A stretch of DNA of 64,000 nucleotides from Lichenostomus cassidix (GCA_008360975.2 CM039182.1:14170324-14234323); one strand, 5' to 3'. Shown: positions 13,901 through 28,900, counted from the stretch's first letter. Program-made: numbers and translations. The notes: generated from the letters alone by a model not told the origin.

Positions 13901-16900
13901 AGCATTTGCTACCAGACAGTTATAGGAAGGCAATCTTGTGAAACATGTTTGAGCCAAGAGCCTTGCTGTGAGTGTTTCTGTATTTTTGGCAATCGTCTTG
14001 TTGATTTTTGCTCATTACAATTCTTTTCTTTCTGCATGACCAGTCCCAGTTGTTGTGGGTTTACCTCTTTGATTGTGGGAGGTGCTTGTAGAGGTTACAG
14101 AAGTTATATTGTCTTCATGATTTCTCTAGAAACTGCATCTCATGTTGCCATTGATGTTTTAAAAGTTGTTCAAGAAGTGCATATATCTTTCAAATTATGA
14201 GCAGTTGCTGGTTGAGCTTCTTGTAATTTTATGTATAAGGTCCTGATGCAGATCTGATGGAAAGATTGTGCCTCCCTAAACTGACAGCATAATGTTGATA
14301 AGTATGAGATATGGCATCTTAAAAATATCTACTTATTGCAATCTCTTGTGTGATATTGCAGGATTTCTTTTCTGAGGAGTTACAGAAGGAAAAAATCAGG
14401 ATGCTGAAAACTGTTGCTCTCATTGCAAACGAACCTTCGTTAGTTAATGGAGGTTGTGCATTAGACACTGCTGAAGTGGATGGCACTTAATTAAAAATTA
14501 ACCTTAAATCTCAGGTCTCAGAGATTTGCTGTTGTGACTGTCGCTCTGATTACATTTTCTATCATCACATTTCTTTCTGCAGTGGATAAAACATGCAGAT
14601 GAGCAAGGTAGACCATACTACTACAGCGCCGATGGTTCCCGATCAGAGTGGGAATTACCTAAGGTGAGTGGCCTAAAAAGGAAACTTAAACAAGCTGGGG
14701 CTTTCCTCTCTTCCTGAATAGATGTTTTCTGTGGCCTTGAAAACGTGAGGTATTTACCACCAGAGGACTCAGATATTGCTCTTTGTTATTTATTGCATTT
14801 TTGTGGACTTCCTGGTTGTGAAGAGAAAAAAAAGATATACTCAAGGACATGAAGAATGGATGTATGTATCTATTCAGATGTCAAAGAAGATCTGGTGTCT
14901 TTGCTGAACTGAATAAGGGTTTTATGTAAGGCTGCAGAATAGTATCTGTGATTTTTTTGCAATAAAGAAAACCTGTATAGGAAAAGGAAAAATCTTCACT
15001 GAGAAACTGTAGTCTATTTTAAGTACACTCTAAAGTGCTCGTATAGACAAGTGTTGAAAAGCAGAAGTTTCAGTGGAGATTTGTGGTATCTTTGAGGATG
15101 ACACAGTTTCACCAGAAGCATGTTCTGGTATTTATTGATTTTGTAGTGAAAATAGAAATTTGTACAGAAGAGACAGACCTAGGGACACTTGGTAGATTGA
15201 GGGTGTATCCAATACTATTTAATTCTCATATTCACTTTGAAAAACTATAGGGCATTTGTCATATGGATGTTATGTATGTCTTCCCTGGTATTTGTTTGTT
15301 CAATCCTACGTAATAAGGTGTGACCATTAAAAAATGGTTTCACACGAAAGTGTGTTTCTCCATTATTGTTTTATCAATACAAAAATCAGTATCTCAAGTC
15401 ATTTCCACTTAGAAAGGAGCAACCTTAATAGGTTGTGCTTTCATAATATTTGTAAGATAATATTTACACTGAAATTTATGAATGAAGTTATATACTAAGC
15501 TGTTTTGTCATTAGAAGAATTTGCATCTGAGTCACTGAAGAACTGAGTTAGCTGTGAGAATTGTCCTGTTAGTCTGATGTGTTAGATAACTTAAATTTTG
15601 TAACATGCATCAATGTACCAATAGAACCTGTCCCTATTGGTTTTAAAAGCTATTTAGCTTTTGATTATTTATTAGATTCATTAGAAGTCTGAAAATCTGA
15701 TAGACCAGGTTTTACCACAAGCAATTATTACTTCAGTATGTATAATAGAAATTAATTTTGGGGAATAATGTCATGCCTACTTCATTCTATGACTTCTGCT
15801 GTGCAGAAAGTGTTGACTTGGAAGAAATTGTGTTTCACAAAAATAGACTGAGTTTGGATTTGAATTAAATAGCAAATTGCCTTTAATCCAATTAGAGTAA
15901 GTCACAAAGGTAATCCAGAACTGTTAACCTGAGGCATATTAGCATAAAGGAGTGGGTTCTAGTATTTGTTTAATCATGTTGAGTGATTCTTAACAAAATC
16001 TGAGTTCTGTTGTATTAGTAGTCACCTCAAAAATGAAACATAGCCTTTGGTTTGTAATTTGTGATCTGATATGCCTTAGTTCTTGTTTATTTGAAAGTGA
16101 TCACATATAGCTGTCAGAAATTTCCCTTGAAAATTATTTCTTGTAATCCATTTGGGCAGAAAATACTTTTTAGTTCCTTCTTGAAACTAAGAAATCTTGT
16201 CTGTCAGCAAATATAAGGTTAACAGAAGAAAATGAGCAATTGACTCTGAGATTCATGGTCCAAGAGTCTCTGTATTTCCAGAAATCCTTGGCTTTTAAAT
16301 TTAAATTCTGTGGAATAGATTAAACATTTCAACAAAAGATTTAGCTAGTTTACATAACTATATATTTGAAGATGCTATGCTTGTGAGTAATTAAGCATAA
16401 TTAAAGATTAGTCTCAAAGATCTTGCTGAAGCTGGCTCTAAAAGTACTTAAACCAAATGAATTAGAAGGATAACTCAGACCACAAAACTCCTTTGAAGAA
16501 AAAGAATCTATACTGAAAGGTCTCTTGAGTAGTGAGAGAAAACCATAGAAAGATCTCAGCATTGCAACATTTGCTTAAATGAAAAGTTACTAGGAGAGAT
16601 CCTGCTCTTGCTCATTTTTCCCCCCAGTGTATTTAGCACAAATATTACCTTCCAAATCTTGTGAAATAAAGTGATGGAATAGCATGGTCATGTAGTGCTA
16701 TTAAACCAGAAAAAGAAGAGAATCCTTTTGTTAGATGGTTCTTAATAATCTGGGTTTCATTAGAACTAAAAATGGTTCAGAGGTTTCTGGAAATAGCACA
16801 CTAGCTGAGCTAATACTATGACATTAAAAATCTTCAGAGTAATAGAATTAACTATAAATGTGCACATGCTTGGGAATAACACAGTGTTCTTGTACATGTT

Positions 16901-19900
16901 TTAAAAATTGTGAGGGTAGATGTTGGGAAGGGAGGGCAGTTACAAAACAAATTACTTTAGACAGTCTCACAGAAAGCCCTCCAGTCATGTGAATTTAAAT
17001 AACATCTAGGAATAGCTGGATGCCTCTGGCTAAAAATGATGTTTCAGATGGAGCAGCTTTGACAACTGCTGAAAAGTCTATTAAGGCTCATGATGAGTGT
17101 GACCCAGCTTTCTGCAGTGGAAGAGAAGAACATTCTGAATTAATCTTTAAAATGGATAATAATATTTTAATCATAGTTTCTACTAGATCTTGCAGAAGGC
17201 TGTGATTTCTGATCTGCAGCATTCTGCTGTATTCAGTTTTTGGTTCTTGCCAATTATTAAAAAACAGAACAAAACAAACACAACCAAATAACAAAAAACC
17301 CCAACAAACTAACAATTAAAAGTTAGATCACTGTAATAAAATATGTTTATTTCCTGTGTAGTGAAAGAATACTGTCTAAATTCAGGTTAAGAAGGGCTAC
17401 AACCCTATTCTAGAAACCTACTTTTCTAATGGGAGTTTTATGACCTAAGCAAATGAGAAATCTGTATTAAGGGTGAGGGAATTAAATTCATCTCAGGAGT
17501 GAGAACTCTCTGATTTCTGAAGTTTTAAAAAAAGTTAACCTATCAAAATGACAAAAAAGGGGTGGGAAAGCTATCTAATAAATATTGAAGTAAATAGCTC
17601 AAAGGAGAGTTAGAGAGGACAGCCTAATAAAAAGTAGAGATGAAAAATGCATTCCTAGGCCAGTACCTGGCATAAGAGCATGAAGCTTGACCTTCCTCTG
17701 AGCGAGCTTGCTGATCCAAGAGTAGCCTTTGGAAGAAAATGTGTGTACTGTAAGCCTCTGGAGTGCACTTAGTTTTAGTGTTAATATTTACAGACTGTGA
17801 TACTGCAATTGCATCTGTTCTTCTCACAAGCTCCTGCAGTATAAGCTCTCCTTGCTGTATCCACAGAGGAGGCAGTAGCTGGAGGAGCTTCATTTTTGGC
17901 AGTGTTAATGGACCAGCAGTCTGTCAATTCACTCTGTGCATTGCCAGCATTGGGGGTGAGCTCAGGGGCCTCAGTTCTGGTACTTGGTGAATGGTTTTCC
18001 TGCTGGAGACCTGATAGCTGTCAGACAGAACATGCTAGCTGAAAAAATTACAGTAGAACAGGGTGCAGGTAATGTCAGGAATATATCATGCAATCAAATG
18101 GTGAAAGAAAATAAATAGGAGATGTAAATAAAGCTTGGTTGTCTTAGGTTAATTTGTCTTGTTCTGAGCTCTGGTGCTGGATTTGAGGTCACATATCATG
18201 TGTGCTGCATTTGAGTCCATTGCAAGTCAATGCACTAGGCAGTTTCATTAGCAATGGTGAACCAGCTTTACATTCTTGTTCTAAAATTTGGGATTGGTTG
18301 GCAAAAGTTGAGACAGCCTCAGCTCCTGCAAGGATCCAGGTGGTTTTTAACAACACAAGTGATACAACAAGCCTGAGTTAATTATAAGAAGACAGGCTTT
18401 TTTTCTGCCTCTTCTCTTTAATGTGTGTGTTTTTACTCACAAAGCTGGGTCTGGTCTTCCTTGTTTGTCCTGGAGTTTAGTGGCTCCCACCTTACCTCTG
18501 CTTTTGCTTGGGCACACAGCAGGACCTGTGGCAATCAGTGATGACTTGGGGCTGCTCATCAAAGATGAGCAGTCTTGGTGACCCTGAGGATTTAAAGGGG
18601 AGGCAATGGGTGTCCAAGATAACCTACTTTGTTCAGTTGGCTATCCAGAGGTGTCTTTCAGTCACTTGCACATTTCAGCTAAACCTGCTTGGTCCAATGG
18701 TTTCCTCATTCTGCCTGGATTTTGTTCCTTCAGTGTGACTGATGCCTCCAACTGCTGCCACCCTGACATGCTATAGCAGAGAATGAGAAATCTCCTTTCC
18801 CTAGAGAAAGGAAGGGAATGAAGTCCTTAAAAGGACAAAAATAATCCTTATTTATTTATTTATAGAGGTTTAAGAAAAATGTGTTACTGATTTAGTTGAT
18901 AAGAAAAGCAAAAGCTGTAACATAGGTGTTGTGTCTGTCACAGCACCAAAAAGGTTTATTCAAAGCCAAGGACAGTAGGAGCACTAGAAAGTCATTTTGT
19001 TCTGAGGCAACTTTAATTTTTTTAAAAATAAGATTCTTCTATTTCAGACAGTCTATTGGGACAACTGCAAATAACATATATGAGGTGCTTAAAGGGTACT
19101 AGGACAGCGCAATGTTTTTAAATGCTGCTCTTTTGATCTTTGAAGTAAGGTAGAGGAAAAGGCTTCACTTCAGGTCTTTACCAACTTTCAGTATTGGTTG
19201 CTTCCCAGTCTTTTCTCCCTTAGGCAACCCAGTTACTTTCATTTGGCTTAAGATGTTGCTAACACAAACCAAAAAGTATCTTTTTTCTGTTTCCTAAAGC
19301 TGACAGATCTGTGTCATCTCTGTAAGAATGGGGACAACTGCTACAAATAACTTGAAGGTGTTACATTTGTTTCAGGCACAATTAGGCTAGGACAGAGCCT
19401 TGAGCCATGCCATGTATCAGCTTAAAATTAAATAGAATTCACTCAGCCAGTTGAGAAGGTTAAAAAATTTTATACTGAGGCAACGAAAGCTTTTTAATAG
19501 CTGGAGAAGGTATTGAACAAATTTAGCAATGGAAAGAATACTGTGTGACCTAAATTTACCCCACTGGTGTCCTTAACCTACAGCAAGAGCTGTTACAAAA
19601 AAAAAAAAAATATCTGTTTTGCTTGGTGTGTGCAATCAGAGAATGAACAATTTGGTTATGTGCTCCCTATGTGATAGAAGATGCTCCCAATGAAATGGGG
19701 AACAAGCTGAGGTGATGTGCCAGAGGGGTCAATGTAAAGCGACAAATTTGTTTGTGGAGGATTTTCAAGGAACAGTAGTGGGTAAACTTGGGAGTTGTGT
19801 GCTGCATTTTAAAAGAGCTTTAGAGTTAGGAAAATAACACTGCACCCTGAGACGATGCTATTAAGGCTCATGGTATAGCAGGGGTTGTGCCACCAGGCAA

Positions 19901-22900
19901 TATGCGCTCTTGAACGGGTCAGTTTTATTGTAGTGGACAGCCCTTGCCTGATCTCTGTCATCAAGATTACACCAAGTCTTAGGCATAGAAAGCCTGCTTA
20001 TGGTTATGTAGAAACAAGATTTAGCAAGGGAAGGCAAGCCCAGCCTAGTTTCTGGTAAACACTGGTAAAATACTGCAAATGCAGGAGGAGAGAGAGAGAG
20101 AGCAGCTCCTCTGCAGGTGGGAGTCCTGTAGAGTGTCAGAAAGGAAACTGCACCTGAAGCTGTTCTGCAAGGCCTTTTGAGCTAGGGTTGGGTTGGAGCA
20201 GAGCAGAGTTGCAGGGTGGTGTCATCCAACCAGGCAAGGCTTCCAGCTCTAGTCACCTCTCCCTAGCCAGTGGATTCTGCCTGGTCTAGAGGATGGTGAG
20301 TTCTGCTGGACAATGCACAGTCTGGAGTTGTGTCTGCATCTCCCTATGATTCTCTTTGGAGATCACAGACCTATTAATTTATTTTAAAAGTGGAGGCTTG
20401 TCTTGAGCTCAGAAACACACAATCTTTTTATTTCTATATCACCCTCCCAGTGTGTTTTACTATTTATAATTAATAAAACAAATAAAAAAATCTCATAGAC
20501 ATCTGAGAAAAGAGGGTTTACTTGAAATATTTATTGCGAGAAAATGGGGCAAAAATAGATTTCCCTTTAAAGATGTTCCCTTTAAAGGAATGTTCCCTTT
20601 AAAGACTTGTCAGTTTACTAACACTGTTTATGTCACCAATGCAGATTATTTAAGCTGCTAAAATGCATAGAGTTCAGTATTCCTGAATTGTTAGCAGTGC
20701 TTTGTTGATGAGCTCCATATACTGTTGCTTTGCTTTCATGTTAAATATGTTTAGTAAAACGTGAATTTCATGTTTCTCCTTCAAGATGGGGTTGCCAGTT
20801 GGAGAAGTTAACTCCTGGTGGCTTGTGATAGTATCAAATGCACCTTTTAAATATAGATCATCTGAAATTATGCTTGTGCCCATATCCTAACTCCTAAAAT
20901 GTACTTAAGTACAAGATAAATTATTTCAAAATACATATTTGTTTATTCAATTCCTTGTATTACTCAAATGGAAAGTGCATGGAAGATTTCCATAAATAAT
21001 ATATACCAATGTCAGCACTGTGTAAATCTATTTCTGAAATAAACAGTTTTGTTTTGTAGCAAGAAACGTGTTTGAATTACCTGCTTAAATGGGTTAGAGC
21101 TGCTGCAAGAATGCTGTTTGTTGGAGCCTATGTGATTTAGACATAGTTTCACTGAAAATTGTTTTGATTTTAGTTTTAATGCTGGCAGACAATTTTGCTG
21201 CATGTTGCTCAGCTTGCTGCTTGGTTTGGGTTGTAGGAGCACTGGCAGAGTGGGTATTTCCATAACAAGAAAGAAGCTGTACTAGGGTCCTTTCAGCATG
21301 TATCATGGCTCAGCTTTTGATTTAACAAGGAGACAAACTGAGAGCTGCTTAAACCTCAGCATTGTGAGGAAGCAGTTGTCATGTGAGTGTAAATGTGCTG
21401 AAGCAGTACAGAGGCAGTGCAGGCTCGGAAGTGACTTTCTGCAGTGACAGCTGATACATTGTTCTGTACATGAGCTACTGAATTTCATTCTCAGCACTGC
21501 AACATCCATTCACTTGGGAGTGTTTTATGCTAAAGTTATTTAACTTTTAAGCATCTGTTGGCTTATTGGAGCATTAACTAACTGTTCATAGTAAAACACA
21601 AAGCTAACTCAAAATGTCATGAATACCATAGCAGCAGCAATGCTGGTTCTTTATTTGGGCAATAAATATAACTGTATTATGCAAATTTGGTTAGGTTTAT
21701 GTTGTTTAGGTTAAACCTTGCCATGCTTTGCTGGTATGTGCAGGGAAGGGTTATTCTGTCTTTGAACACCTGAGGCTCTGAGCTTTCAGCAGGAAGATTG
21801 TAGAGCTCAGTGTCCTTGCAAAGATAATTGCTTTAGCCTTCTCAGGTAAAGGGGGCACTTGACTTTCCTTTGTTACTTCTTACCCAGAGGACTGTAGTGC
21901 TTTACATTACTCCACAAATGCTGCCTGAAGTTTCTTTCTATGTGCAGATTTTAGTCTTTTGATACTGACTAGAAAGAATGAGATTTTTATAAATCACTTA
22001 AAACCTCCATACATTGATGTTGTCTTTTCTTGTTTGTGTTTTCAGTATTAAACTTTGTTTGAAATATTTTTAGAATTTTTTATAAGGTATTGATTGTGAT
22101 GATGTAAAATGGCAACACAATTAAAATTATGCTGCAGTTCTGAGATCTACTTAAATGCTGTGTCCTTCCCATGACTCTCATGTTTTCTTAGTGAGTTTGC
22201 ATGCTCTTGAGATACTAGAAAACCTATGTTATGATAAATATGGTCTCTCCTTGGTTGTTACAGCTCTGTTAAGTCTTAAAATTATTTCCTGCAAAACATT
22301 TATTTTCTATGTTTATGGAATGTGTACATTTTGTACATGGTGTGTACATCTCACAACAACAAATTATTTTATAAGCAATTTGATGTGTTTATTCTGAAAA
22401 AGCAAGTCCTCACTCTCATGTCTCCTCTCCTAGGCATCCCAAATCTTTGGGTCAAAGACAGTCATTCCCAGGCAATCATAACAATCTGAATGCCTGACTG
22501 CAGGATAATGGGGTTTTCTTTTTCTTACACAAGAGCTGGACATGTGCTACAGTACTGTCTGTGCAATATGAAGAGTGAATCTTTAAATCTTTTATTTAAT
22601 TCCTTGGTGGTTCTCAATACCCTGATGGGTTGCATAATCAGCAGTATCTGTTGCAGAAGAAACCAAACATATCTCTGCCAATTGAGAGTATTATCCCAAC
22701 ACACCAGTCTTAGTTACTGCCTCAGAGAGGTCTGTGGGAGAAAGGACAATTCTGAAGACTAAATGCAAAATAAAACCAAGGCTTGTTTTCACACCCTTGG
22801 GTGGTGACATCAGAAGTCTGAAAATTTGCACTATTTAGATATATGAGTGGTATGTCCAAGTCTTGTTTGCATGAATTAGATTCTACTTACAATTTTACTT

Positions 22901-25900
22901 TTCTTTTCTTTTCTTTAGTATAATGCTTCACCACAGCAGCAGAGAGATATAATAAAGAGTAGGAGTCTGGACAGGAGGCTACAGGAGCCAATAGTTTTAA
23001 CAAAATGGAGGCACAGCACAATTGTGCTGGACACCAACGACAAGGTAGGAGCAAGTTAAACAGCATGCTGAAATGCCACTTGTTTCTGATGTGTGACATA
23101 TTTAATGTACCAGAAATTACTATGCCTGAATTTCTGAAATTTCATTTTTTTATGGTCTCTTGTGTCATTGTGCATAACATGCACCAAAAGAAAGGGTTGT
23201 TCTATAACTTCACTACTGTTACTTTGTGAACAGTAGCTCTTTTCTTGTCCTTGAAGTATTTTAACTAGTGTTAGTTCAGGGGAAAAGCTGTGCATGGTTA
23301 CAGTAGGTCTGTAATATTGTTATTGAAGGGCAGAGGATAGTACTGAAAGTGCTGAAACACTTGGCTTTGATCCTCTCCAGAGCTGAGCTGGTGTTCAGTT
23401 TGATAAATACTGTGAGTCAGTAACAGCAAAAGCTGTTCTCTGCCCATTCTTAGGGCATGTTCTTGATAGTATTTTTGGGCTGTACAGTAAACAGATGCTG
23501 TTTAGGCCAACAACGAGACAGGGCCCTCTCCCTTGCTCTCCCTCTGCTTTTCACCTTTTTTCCACTTTTGCTTGTGCTGGGCCATTCTGCCTGTGACCGA
23601 GGAGAATTGATGTGAGCTGAGCTGGGAGGAACTGAAACTGTTGGTGTGGGGTGGTGACATGCTGGTTTCTGTAACTTTGCTTCAGTCCACCCTAAGATTC
23701 CTGGCAAATGAAATACATGGTACTGCTGAATTCTTAGCGCAGACTACTCAGAATGACATACCAGGAAATGGCTTTGTAAGCTCCCTTTTCCTAAAATTCT
23801 GAGAAAAAAAATTAAGTGAATGCAGATCTGGAAGTGTGAGAAAAAGCCTATGAGTGGCCTTGTATAATCGCAGTTGTCAAAACCAAACTAAAACAGGCAA
23901 AATACAGTAGTTGTAATGACAGTGGATCTGCTACCCAGAGCATTACTTGCTCGACCTGTTGTTTCCATTTTAATGGACTCGTTTTTCATGAGTTGACTTA
24001 ACTCTTCAGAACAGGCTTTATTGGATTTGATCTTGAGCTTTTGAGTTGTCAGTTTAGGATATATCATGTGTGGAGTTGAGGAGGCAGTGGGCCGTGCTTG
24101 GCTGGAGACTTTGCACCTCTCGGCATTAATTCAGCTCAAGCAATTCTCAGATCCTGCTGCTGCTCCTTTCCCCTCCCTCCTCCTCTTCCTCTGCCTCACG
24201 CATCCTTCTGTACTCTGTGTGTTGTGGCACTACATGAGACACAGCCTAGATGGAGCCCTGATAAATCAGATCTGAGTGGACACTTCTAGCCTCATGTGCA
24301 GTCTATGCTTCACAGGTATGAGCACTTTTGTTGGAGGTAGCTTGAAGTTCTGGCTTTGCTTTTAGGGGAAGGCTTTTTATTTTATGGCTTAAGATTTACT
24401 TCTGTTTCAGAAAGAACTTTATGTAGTGCTGCACTGAATGAAGAAGCTTTTGTAAAACATTGATTAACTGGAGCTGTTTACATTTCTTCAAGGCTTAGTG
24501 TTCACTTATCAAGAGCTTAAACCTAGTGAAGCTAACATGGAAGTGGACAAATGTTATGTGTAATAACCAAAAGAAACTGTTTGAACTGCATTTGTGAAGT
24601 CTTAGATGAGCAGCCTGAAGTTCCTCTAACAGTTTCCAAGCATGTAGGCAGCATGTATTTTTTTATTGGTAAGGAGAATACAGTTCATATGAAGCATGAC
24701 ATTAATACTTTGAGAAAATTAAAAATGTGTAGTGGAGCAATAAACTAATGTTTTGTGGAAAGACAGATAATTTTTAGTGCATTAATGCAGCTGTTTTATT
24801 ACCAATAGCAGGCACATTATTAATATATTCTCCTTTAAGCTAGTATGTGGAAAGGGAATGGTTCATTACCACAAATACTGGATTTCTTGTTCCAGAGTTG
24901 CTTACTGTATGAAAGCTATCTCAAATTTGGAATGAAATAGAAAGGAAATCAACTGGTATTTGCCTGGATGGGCACATGAGCCCTAAGCTTTCTTTTTAGC
25001 GGTCTCCTAGGGAAGCTATTTTTTTTAAAATTTTCCTTATTTGTTTTTTCTTGGAAAAACAACACAACTCAATTGTATGAAAACAGGCCAGTCAAAAGAG
25101 TACTTGAAATGTATCAGAGTGAAAGTATGGGTTGCCATGGCTCAGGAGAATTTGATGATACCAAACATATTTGTTAACAGTTTATTGGCTGTGGCACATA
25201 TCTGGATATAGCCATCAGCTAAAAAAATTGAATAGCATAGGAAAAAATACCTTCCTGGGAGGGACAGTTGATTTTCTTAATTTGAGAAATTTCTTTTTCT
25301 TTGCAGACATCTGAAAATCTGGAACATTTAGGCTGTTCTGTTTAGGAGTGCTAAAGTTCTCTGTCATTATGCTACTAAAAGAACTAGGGGACCATTTCTG
25401 TAGGGAGATTTGCAAGTGAATTTTAAAGCACAAGTATGCACAGTGCCATGTAATGCTGCAAAAGCAAACTGGGTTTGGGAAAGCTATCAAGGGAATTAAA
25501 AAGAGAGGGGGAGAAATGTGTTAACAGTAACAGAGAACAAGTGATGTTTTTCTCCCTTTTGAAATTCTTTGTACCAGATTCTCAAGCAATGTGTTTGTGC
25601 AAAGCAATCATTACTTCAGAGGAAATGTACATGCCATTTTTTTTTTTTCTCCAGATGGGTGATTTTTCTGATTTTCAGAGATTTAGTATTTTATTTTCAT
25701 CTGTAGTTAACAGTTCAAAACAAAACCCCAAATCTCTAGAGATTTTCAGTTTTTGATTATAAGGAAATTAATGATCATGGCTCACAAAAATTAATAGAAT
25801 TTGGTATGTTTTTGTACATATAAGATAAGCATTTAAAAAGTTATATATTTACACTGCACACAGAAACATATTGTGTTCTTTAAAATATTAGTATTTATCA

Positions 25901-28900
25901 TAGGGTATCTTGTAATAAGCTATTATTTTAAATATACTTAATAATTTGATAGCACTTCCATACAAAAAATCTGCCCCTTAATATGGATGAAGGCTTTGCG
26001 TGAAGCTGATACAGCATGTATTAACATCTTTTATTTTTCAAATGGTTATGTACTAATTAACCCAGTTTGAGTGTTGTCTGTAAATCTTGTAAGAACACTG
26101 TTAAATAAGCAAGTTTAGAATGTAGCTGTCTGAGAATATTATGAATGCTCAAAAGAAGTGCTTTTCTAATGTGTGAGTGTGTAAAAAGAGAAAGTATCTT
26201 TAGGTTTAAAAAAATTAAAAGAATTGTAAGAAAGATAATAACTGATACTATTTGAATTTTATAGGAATCATCATCTGCTTCTAAGGCCAGTTTTCCTGAA
26301 AATGAGTCATCTCCTTCTTCACCAAAGCATCAAGCCACAGTCAGTATGCAAAGTGTTTAAATAGATAAGTAGATGTTATAAAAACTGGGCTATTCATGAT
26401 TAGAGAATTGAGGGTAAGCCTTCCTGTTTTTGGGGAAAATAATGGGCTAAAACTATTTGAAGGCTTTACATTTTAAAAGGAATGCGTTGCATCCAACTCT
26501 GCTTTCAGGAAAAAAATGTGAATTGCCTCTGGTTTAAATGTAACTTAGTGATAGTAGATTAAGTTAGAAATTCACTGTGGCCAAGTTGTGCCAAATTATG
26601 TGGAACTCAGTTGCTTCCTCCAACAGTCACATCTTCTCACACAGCATTGTGAAAGGTAAAAACAGAAACAAATTCCCCCTCTTCACAGAATCCCTTACAG
26701 TTAGTAATTGTCTGTAGTATTTGATATCTCTAATTTTGGCTTGTGTTTCAGTCTTTAAGAGTCATAGGGGACCTGGCATAAATAAACTATGTCATTTTGA
26801 TTTAGTAGAATAACCACTGGGAGAAAAACCTAAGCCTGCTGAACAACTTTTTGCATTTCAGTTTATATTTTAAATGTGGTCATTCCTTTTTAAACAGTGG
26901 GAAATGGATTAAAAAAACTTTTTGTTTTTTTTTAAACTATACTACAGTAGCATTGAAATAAGTAACTTGGTCAGTTTTACCAGCCCTTTGGTAGTTACCT
27001 CATGCACAACTTCTGTTTTTTTTCTTACTCTGCATGCAGGGAAATAGTTCTCTGGCTTATTTGTGATAATCCATTCTTATAACACTTCAAACAGCTTTTC
27101 ACAATAAAATACACATTGTTTACTAAGCCACCATAGCTGATAGCTTTACACAAAAAAAATTATTGCTGCATATGATCTAATTTCTTTAAATATGGCTCAG
27201 ATCTTGAATTCTTGAAATTGTATTTTGCAGAAGAGCTCATTCTTGACTTAGATAGTAGAAAAAACATCTGTTTTTTCTTTAGCTGTGCCCTGGGATTTCA
27301 ATATTCCAAAGAAAGCTGGCAATTTTTAAAGAATTTTGATCCTTAACCTGCTTTCATCTTCTTTTTCCTGATTCCATTAATTTTCCCGTTAGTACCCCCT
27401 AGTGTTGTTGCTGAGTAGGGCAGTATGATACTTTCTCTGAATAATTCTCTGGAGCATCCCCACTAGTTCCACTGTGAGTAATTGATTAAAACCATGATTT
27501 ATTTTGGGAAGTGAGCACAGGTTGCCCAGTCACTGTGAAAGCTGGTGACAGACTGTTCTGCTTGTTAAAGCCAAAGGTTGGTTGGAAGGGTGCAATGCAT
27601 AGGACTGTTAGTACATGGTCTGCATGGATCACAAATAAAGTAGTCTGAAAAATAGGATAATTCATTTGTTTGGCTTTTTGGAGAGTGGATGAGGGAAGGG
27701 ACTCCTTCTATTGAAAATACCAGTTTTGGAAAATAATGCATCTGTCTCTGGCTTGAGGAAGCATTCCAGCCCAGTGAAGATAATGGATTGATAAGAGTAG
27801 CAGTTACTCCTGGACTGAAGTAACATCTGATCCACCAGCAAAACACCTTTGTCCTTGATAATGGGTCTGTTCTGTGTTTTATGTGCTGTTCTTGAAACAT
27901 GTAGGTAAAATTTTTAAGGTCTGTGAAAAACAGATCTGTGTCTCTGCTAAGAGTACTGTCACAGTATTCCAGCAAAAAAAAAAATTCTCCAAAGTTGTAT
28001 TGTGCAGTTATGGTCCACTTAACTTTGAGATTTAGAGGAAAATGCTGGAGAGGATTTATCTTCTATTTTCATTGGATCTAGAATTTAGGTCATTTTTATA
28101 AAGATAAAACTAATTTGGATCCATTCCCTAGTTGATTGTTTCAACTAATAGCTTATTTCATAAGTTAGGAACTGTTAGGAGCTGTTACTGAAAAGGAATT
28201 GATAAAAAAATAATTTAGTGTTCTTTTAGCACCACTGACTGGTAGGACACAGCTGAAATGTCAGGAGAAAATGGTAGACTTTGATACCTCATCTTAAGAT
28301 GATGGTTTAAGTGAATCTTTTTATCCTAGAATGCTTTTTTAAACATTTCTTTATTTTATTATTTTTACACAGAAACTAGAAATATTTACTCCAAATATTT
28401 GAAACTTGCAAACAGCCTTCTTGTTCAGCAGTGTTCTTTTCCCACCAATCACTGTCTGGTCTTCAATTTTTTTCTGTAGGCATACTAATATAGATGGTTT
28501 TCGTCAACAAGACATAACTAAGTAGTTTAAAATTCTACTATTTTCCTTGGGGATAGGAAAAATGAGGACATCAAAGAAATGCTTCACTCTTCTGTTTTTA
28601 GCCTGAATATGTTAATATTTTTATGCACTTCAACCGTGTTTTATTTAAAATATGAAATTTAAAATTACTTGGAAGAATTTGTCATGGAATTTAGGCTGGT
28701 TTTTTGTCAGCCTCTTCCTTTTCAGTAAAGCACTAATCTTCTATTATACAAAAAATTTAAATTTCCATTCATAATTTTCACTGTCTACTATCACAAATTA
28801 TTTAGTTTGGCTTGTCCAAAGAACCTTGGTCTTGATGAAGGAAAGCTTTTTACCCTCTGAATGGTAATGAGTACTTTCCCTGAGGAATTTTGATTTTGCT

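Larger units (their letters stand above)
14664..22918 (+). other. ARHGAP12: ARHGAP12 intron (8255 bp, largest complete intron in the window)
   Basis: Donor GTGAGT, acceptor after a long pyrimidine tract (TTTTCTTTTCTTTAG). It contains a CAAA-rich stretch (about 17263-17320), a 9-bp-arm hairpin (18552-18572), a short ATTT run (about 18849-18865), an AG dinucleotide run (about 20085-20102), and three copies of TTCCCTTTAAAG (20561-20604). No gene is recognised on either strand. Confidence 0.85.
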
